Shown here: one piece after another, positions 42,053 to 46,058 of the stretch | Layout of the letters: the number at the start of each line of letters is the position of its first letter | Position numbering within the stretch: the stretch's first letter is position 1 | Notes under the pieces: generated by a model | Seen by the model: the letters and a program-made list of their open reading frames with translations, nothing else | What the model was told of the DNA's origin: nothing | Database searches by the model: none | From: DAIDKA01 sp036489445 | GTDB taxonomy: Bacteria > Pseudomonadota > Gammaproteobacteria > Steroidobacterales > Steroidobacteraceae | DNA length: 46,058 bases | Direction of reading: 5' to 3' | Assembly (NCBI GenBank): GCA_036489445.1 | Contig: DASXFV010000079.1 | Location: forward strand, 1-46,058 | Position numbers and translations under genes: made by a program

Positions 42053-43377
42053 CGGCCTGGGATGGGCGGGCGGACGCAGCGCTGCGGCCGCTTGCCGATC
42101 GCATGCGTCCACGCACTCTGGATGAGTTTGTCGGCCAGGCGCAGCTGCTGGCGCCGGGCAAGCCGTTGCGGCAGGCGGTGGAGGGCGGCCACCTGCATTC
42201 CATGGTGCTATGGGGACCGCCGGGCACGGGTAAGACCACCCTGGCGCGACTCATCGCCGGGCGCGCCCAGGCCCAGTTCCTGGGCCTCTCGGCCGTGATG
42301 GCGGGCGTCAAGGACATCCGCGCCGTGGTGGAACTGGCACGCCAGGAGCGCAAGGCGAACGGCCGGCCGACCGTGCTGTTTCTGGACGAGGTGCATCGCT
42401 TCAACAAGGCGCAGCAGGACACCTTCCTGCCGTACCTGGAAGACGGCACGCTGATCTTCATCGGTGCGACCACCGAGAATCCCAGCTTTGAAGTCGTGAG
42501 CGCGTTGCTGTCACGCGCCCGGGTCTATGTGCTGAAGGCGCTGGGTATCGAGGACCTGGTGGGTGTGCTGAACGCGGCATTGGGCGACAGTGAGCGGGGG
42601 TTGGGATCAGAACAGCTGCGCGCGCAGCCCGAGGCGCTGGATCTCATCGCCCGCGCGGCCGACGGGGATGCACGTCGCGCACTCAACATGCTGGAACTGG
42701 CCACAGGCCTCGTGGACGGGCCGGGTGGTGCGCTGACGGTCGCGATCGCGCAGGAGGTCGCCAGTGGTGGCCGACGCCGCTTCGACAAGGGCGGGGACCA
42801 GTTCTATGACCAGATTTCCGCCCTCCATAAATCGGTTCGCGGCACCGATCCGGATGCTGCCCTGTACTGGCTGGCGCGCATGCTGGACGGGGGCTGCGAC
42901 CCCTTGTACGTGGCCCGCCGCGTGGTGCGCATGGCAGTTGAGGATATCGGCCTGGCTGATCCCAGGGCTTTGCGTCTGACACTGGATGCCTGGGAGACCT
43001 ACGACCGGCTCGGCAGCCCCGAAGGGGAACTGGCGATCGCCGAGGCGGTGCTGTATCTGGCCTGTGCCCCCAAAAGCAATGCCGTATATGTCGCCATGGG
43101 CGAGGCCGTCCAGGACGTGGAGCAGTTCGGCACCCTGCCGGTGCCGGCGCATTTGCGTAATGCCCCGACGCGCCTGATGAAGGAGTTGGGGCATGGGCAG
43201 GGCTATCGCTATGCCCACGATGAACCGGATGCCTATGCGGTCGGTGAGCGCTATCTGCCCGAGGAGCTGCCGGATCGGCGATACTATCGCCCCGCGCCCA
43301 GGGGGCTGGAGATCCGCATTGGCGAGGCCTTGTCCCGCCTGCGGGCCAAAAAAACTGACGAGAATGGTTCGACGTGA
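42049..43377 (+). CDS. rarA: Replication-associated recombination protein RarA
   Basis: 442-residue AAA+ ATPase of the RarA/MgsA/WRNIP1 family acting at stalled forks with SSB. It starts with RPRTLDEFVGQAQLL, Walker A GPPGTGKTTLARL, Walker B VLFLDEVHRFNKAQQD, sensor 1 GATTENPSF, and the tetramerisation region (YDQISALHKSVRGTDPDAALYW-like) with the C-terminal YLPEEL and YYRPAPRGLE. Overlaps lolA and serS by four bases at each end, as in the E. coli-type lolA-rarA-serS order. Confidence 0.95.
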   Translation: MTAWDGRADAALRPLADRMRPRTLDEFVGQAQLLAPGKPLRQAVEGGHLHSMVLWGPPGTGKTTLARLIAGRAQAQFLGLSAVMAGVKDIRAVVELARQERKANGRPTVLFLDEVHRFNKAQQDTFLPYLEDGTLIFIGATTENPSFEVVSALLSRARVYVLKALGIEDLVGVLNAALGDSERGLGSEQLRAQPEALDLIARAADGDARRALNMLELATGLVDGPGGALTVAIAQEVASGGRRRFDKGGDQFYDQISALHKSVRGTDPDAALYWLARMLDGGCDPLYVARRVVRMAVEDIGLADPRALRLTLDAWETYDRLGSPEGELAIAEAVLYLACAPKSNAVYVAMGEAVQDVEQFGTLPVPAHLRNAPTRLMKELGHGQGYRYAHDEPDAYAVGERYLPEELPDRRYYRPAPRGLEIRIGEALSRLRAKKTDENGST

Positions 43378-44654
43378 TTGATCCGAAGCTGATACGTGCT
43401 GATCTGCCCGGCGTGGTGCGTAATCTCGCCCGCCGTGGGTTTGTGCTGGATGCCGCGCGCGTGACGACTCTCGAGGAGGAGCGCAAGCGCGCGCAGATCG
43501 AGGCCGATCGGGCGCGCGCCGAGCGCAACGCCAATGCCAAGGCCGTCGGCCACGCCAAAGGCAAGGGCGAGGATGCGACCGCACTGTTGGCCCGCGGCGA
43601 GCAGCTGATGCAGGAGATGGGCCAGATCGATGCGGCGCTGGCGTCGGTTCAGGCCGAACTGGACACGCTGCAGCTGAACCTGCCGAACCTGCTGCATGAG
43701 TCCGTGCCGGAAGGCCGGGACGAAACCGCCAACCAGGAAGTGCGCCGCTGGGGCGAGCCGCGCCATTTTGATTTCAAGCCGCTCGATCATGTTGCCCTGG
43801 GCGAGGGACTGGGTGGGATGGACTTTGAAGCGGCCGCCCGAATCGCGGGCGCGCGCTTCGTGGTCATGCGCGGCCCGGTGGCCCAGCTGCATCGCGCACT
43901 CGCGCAGTTCATGCTGGACCTGCACACCGTGGAGCATGGCTACACGGAAGTGTATGCACCGTACATGGTGAACGCGGCGGCCCTGGTGGGTACCGGGCAG
44001 CTGCCGAAGTTTGAGCAGGATCTGTTCGCCGTGCGCGGCGAGCAGCCGTTTTATTTGATTCCGACTGCTGAAGTCCCGGTGACGAACCTGGTTCGCGAGC
44101 AGATCCTGAGCGCCGAGTCGCTGCCGCTGAAGTTCGTCTGTCACACGCCTTGCTTCCGTTCGGAAGCGGGCTCGGCCGGCAAGGACACCCGCGGCATGAT
44201 CCGCAATCACCAGTTCGACAAGGTCGAGCTGGTGCAGATCGTGGCGCCGGACAAATCCTATGCGGCGCTCGAGGAGTTGACGGCGAACGCCCAAACGGTG
44301 CTCGAGAAACTGCAGATCCCGCATCGCACGGTGGCCCTGTGCGCCGGCGACACAGGTTTTGGCAGTGCCAAGACCTATGACCTGGAAGTGTGGCTGCCCT
44401 CACAGGACAAGTACCGCGAGATCTCATCCTGCAGCAATTTCGAAGCCTTCCAGGCCCGCCGCATGCAGGCCCGTTGGCGCAATCCTGCCACGGGCAAGCC
44501 CGAACCGGTGCACACCCTGAACGGCTCGGGTGTGGCCGTGGGCAGGGCGCTGGTGGCGGTCTTGGAGAATTATCAGAATGCGGACGGCAGCATCACTGTG
44601 CCCGCCGTCCTGCGCCCCTACCTGCGCGGCCTCGAGCGCATGGTGAAACCTTAA
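43374..44654 (+). CDS. serS: Serine-tRNA ligase
   Basis: 426-residue class II aminoacyl-tRNA synthetase charging tRNA-Ser. An N-terminal coiled-coil arm (about 30-105, Glu/Arg/Ala-rich) contacts the tRNA long arm. Motif 2 is FRSEAGSAGKDTRGMIRNHQF and motif 3 is NGSGVAVGRALVAVLENYQ. The start is GTG 43374 (then IDPKLIRADL), overlapping the rarA stop as GTGA. The AAGGA for the next gene overlaps its TAA stop. Confidence 0.96.
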   Translation: MIDPKLIRADLPGVVRNLARRGFVLDAARVTTLEEERKRAQIEADRARAERNANAKAVGHAKGKGEDATALLARGEQLMQEMGQIDAALASVQAELDTLQLNLPNLLHESVPEGRDETANQEVRRWGEPRHFDFKPLDHVALGEGLGGMDFEAAARIAGARFVVMRGPVAQLHRALAQFMLDLHTVEHGYTEVYAPYMVNAAALVGTGQLPKFEQDLFAVRGEQPFYLIPTAEVPVTNLVREQILSAESLPLKFVCHTPCFRSEAGSAGKDTRGMIRNHQFDKVELVQIVAPDKSYAALEELTANAQTVLEKLQIPHRTVALCAGDTGFGSAKTYDLEVWLPSQDKYREISSCSNFEAFQARRMQARWRNPATGKPEPVHTLNGSGVAVGRALVAVLENYQNADGSITVPAVLRPYLRGLERMVKP

Positions 44655-44666
44655 GGACATACGATC

Positions 44667-45494
44667 ATGAGCAACACCGATGTCGTGGCCTACCACGTCG
44701 AGAACCGCATCGCCTGGTTGAAGTTCAACCGGCCGGACAAGCGCAATGCCATGAGCCCACCGCTCAATCGCGCCATGCTCAAGGCGCTCGAGGAACTGGA
44801 GTTCCGCGACGATGTGGGCGTGCTGGTGCTCACCGGAGAGGGCAGCTCCTGGTCCGCGGGCATGGATCTGAAGGAGTATTTCCGCGAGACCGAGGCGCAA
44901 GGACTCAAGGGCACCCGCAAGGCGCAGGCGGAAGCCTATGCCTGGTGGCGCAAACTGCGCTGGTACCAGAAGCCCACCATTGCCATGGTGAACGGCTGGT
45001 GTTTCGGCGGCGGTTACGGACCGCTGTATGCCTGTGATCTGGCCATCGCGGCCGAGGAGGCCACTTTCGGCCTGTCGGAGATCAACTGGGGCATTCTGCC
45101 GGGCGGCGGCGCCACCAAGGTCGCCACCGACCTGATGAGCTATCGGGATGCCATGTACCACACCCTCACCGGTGAGGGCATTTCCGGCAAGAAGGCCGCG
45201 GAGTGGAAGCTGGTGAACGAGGCGGTGCCACTCGCTCAGTTGCAGCAGCGGGTCGTGGCGCTGTGCGAAGTACTGCTGAAGAAGAACCCCGTCGCCCTCA
45301 AGGCCGCCAAGGATGCCGTGCGCCGCGTCCATGAAATGACCTACGAGAACGCGGAGGACTATCTGATCCGCGCCCAGGAGGCCGCCAATTCCTTTGACGG
45401 CGAGGGTCGCAAGGAAGGCATCCGCCAGTTCATCGATGAGAAGAGCTACAAGCCGGGTCTTGGAACCTACGAGGTTTCGCGCAAGGCGAAGTAA
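44667..45494 (+). CDS. p-Hydroxycinnamoyl-CoA hydratase/lyase (feruloyl-CoA hydratase/lyase type)
   Basis: 275-residue crotonase-fold enzyme closely patterned on Pseudomonas HCHL (Ech), which converts feruloyl- or coumaroyl-CoA to vanillin or 4-hydroxybenzaldehyde plus acetyl-CoA. Matching stretches are NRPDKRNAMSP, SAGMDLKEYFRE, KPTIAMVNGWCFGGG and FGLSEINWGI, which carries the catalytic Glu. The Tyr of EDYL (near residue 227) matches the HCHL phenolic-OH binder. After the Glu it differs (LPGGGATK for PPGNLVSK), so substrate range may differ. It lies 12 bases after serS with AAGGA upstream. No feruloyl-CoA synthetase or vanillin dehydrogenase gene lies in the window. A plain enoyl-CoA hydratase is the less likely alternative. 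Confidence 0.82.
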   Translation: MSNTDVVAYHVENRIAWLKFNRPDKRNAMSPPLNRAMLKALEELEFRDDVGVLVLTGEGSSWSAGMDLKEYFRETEAQGLKGTRKAQAEAYAWWRKLRWYQKPTIAMVNGWCFGGGYGPLYACDLAIAAEEATFGLSEINWGILPGGGATKVATDLMSYRDAMYHTLTGEGISGKKAAEWKLVNEAVPLAQLQQRVVALCEVLLKKNPVALKAAKDAVRRVHEMTYENAEDYLIRAQEAANSFDGEGRKEGIRQFIDEKSYKPGLGTYEVSRKAK

Positions 45495-45502
45495 AATGGC
45501 GC

Positions 45503-45528
45503 CGGCGCCGGGCTGCGCCCCGGCGCCG
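45503..45528. terminator. Strong GC hairpin between convergent genes
   Basis: Perfect 10-bp GC stem (45503-45512 with 45519-45528) and a 6-nt loop, between the convergent hydratase/lyase and Fic genes. No T run follows directly on either strand; on the minus strand ATTTTAC comes seven bases later. It is a probable bidirectional, imperfect terminator. Confidence 0.45.
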
Positions 45529-45531
45529 CAT

Positions 45532-46058
45532 TCAGTGGGTGTTTAGCGCCGCGTGCCACCGCCGAAATTCCGATGGACGCAGCCGGAATCGTGCGATGTT
45601 TCCCTCATGTAATTCTCCAAGCTCGGCTAGAACAAGGTGGATGAACTCGTCCAGGTCTTCGCGAGCAACAAGTGGGCGAGCGAGTTGGATGATCGTTTCC
45701 TCTCGGATCGGAAGTTGCTGGCGGACAGCTGTGCTGACAACCTCAGTCAAAGCCGCGCGATATCTGAGGCGAAACGCGTCCGGCTCCGGCAGCGAATCGC
45801 GTACGGTCTTGTAGCGGCGGGCCGACCGCTCGTAGGCCCACAAGTAGACATCCCGAAGAAGTTCAACACGGTTGAGCTCGTAAACGCCGATGAGCCCATC
45901 GATGTAGGTCTGCTCTGGAACATCGATGAACGACAGAGGTACGAGATTGCCTTTTATGAACGGAATGTTTGCGGCAAGTCGGGACGTGCGTTTGTTCACG
46001 TCAACAAACGGTTGCAGGTAGGGAAGTTGAACCATGAGAAAAAATGCCTGCTCGAATG
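45532..46058 (-). CDS. Fic-family protein, 3' part (runs off the window), degenerate motif
   Basis: The last 174 residues or so of a gene entering from the right edge; the frame is open to position 46058 and continues FEQAFFL before the internal Met at 46035, so that Met is not the start. The stretch LPYLQPFVDVNKRTSRLAANI aligns with the Fic motif HPFxDGN(G/K)R, but the catalytic His is Gln and the first Gly is Val. The C-terminal part (FRLRYRAALTEVV to SEFRRWHAALNTH) is helical. Fic enzymes transfer AMP or related groups to hydroxyls; this copy may be inactive or use another chemistry. Base composition is visibly lower in GC than its neighbours, suggesting transfer. Confidence 0.72.
   Translation of the reverse strand, partial: FEQAFFLMVQLPYLQPFVDVNKRTSRLAANIPFIKGNLVPLSFIDVPEQTYIDGLIGVYELNRVELLRDVYLWAYERSARRYKTVRDSLPEPDAFRLRYRAALTEVVSTAVRQQLPIREETIIQLARPLVAREDLDEFIHLVLAELGELHEGNIARFRLRPSEFRRWHAALNTH

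Noticed and set aside
43374..44667. tRNA gene near serS
   Set aside because: The gaps around serS are 12 bases or overlaps, too short for a tRNA; no cloverleaf was seen elsewhere in the window either.

Overview
This 46 kb, GC-rich window (roughly two thirds G+C by eye) comes from a gammaproteobacterial chromosome. Two blocks of conserved gammaproteobacterial gene order support this: rne/rluC/maf/yceD/rpmF/fabH on the left, and clpS-clpA / infA-aat / trxB / ftsK-lolA-rarA-serS on the right. The split type II secretion operon, the xylose genes and the lexA-imuA-imuB-dnaE2 cassette suggest a soil or plant-litter organism near the Xanthomonadales, Nevskiales or Steroidobacter relatives. The SOS box is of the E. 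coli type, which speaks against Xanthomonas itself. The genus is inference only.

Layout. (1) 1-7.4 kb is housekeeping: a low-molecular-weight tyrosine phosphatase, RNase E with a long leader, RluC, Maf/YceF, YceD, L32, FabH (no plsX between rpmF and fabH), and a small Lpp/OprI-like lipoprotein with two tandem terminators. (2) 7.6-19.2 kb holds a CrtI/PYROXD2-like FAD oxidoreductase and then a glucuronoxylan and xylose locus: secreted GH67 alpha-glucuronidase, an MFS sugar symporter, aldose 1-epimerase, xylulokinase, xylose isomerase and a secreted GH3-PA14 beta-xylosidase. Together these can trim glucuronoxylo-oligosaccharides, import xylose and convert it to xylulose 5-phosphate. (3) 19.2-25.0 kb is an SOS mutagenesis cassette, lexA-imuA-imuB-dnaE2, behind one SOS box. 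(4) 25.0-33.1 kb carries a DUF4382 lipoprotein, a small acidic protein and gspC-D-E-F without pseudopilin genes; this GspE has all four zinc-motif cysteines replaced by Asn. (5) 33.2-38.9 kb is an N-degron neighbourhood: clpS-clpA facing a tight operon trxB, a DUF482/FemAB-GNAT transferase, aat and infA. (6) 39.0-45.5 kb is ftsK-lolA-rarA-serS, followed in the same direction by a hydroxycinnamoyl-CoA hydratase/lyase. (7) The right edge holds the 3' part of a lower-GC Fic-family gene with a degenerate Fic motif, which runs out of the window.

Two genes (yceD and clpS) have near-consensus sigma70 promoters whose expected start point falls on or next to the ATG, with no ribosome binding site, so leaderless transcripts are predicted. 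Packing is tight: many ATGA/GTGA start-stop overlaps, and two convergent pairs (phosphatase/rne and GH67/transporter) that share a TTAG stop overlap. The observations most worth testing are the transferase fused into the trxB-aat-infA operon, the Cys-to-Asn GspE, the leaderless promoters, the degenerate Fic protein and the 8-G tract that forms the transporter's ribosome binding site. No tRNA, rRNA, CRISPR array or insertion sequence was seen.
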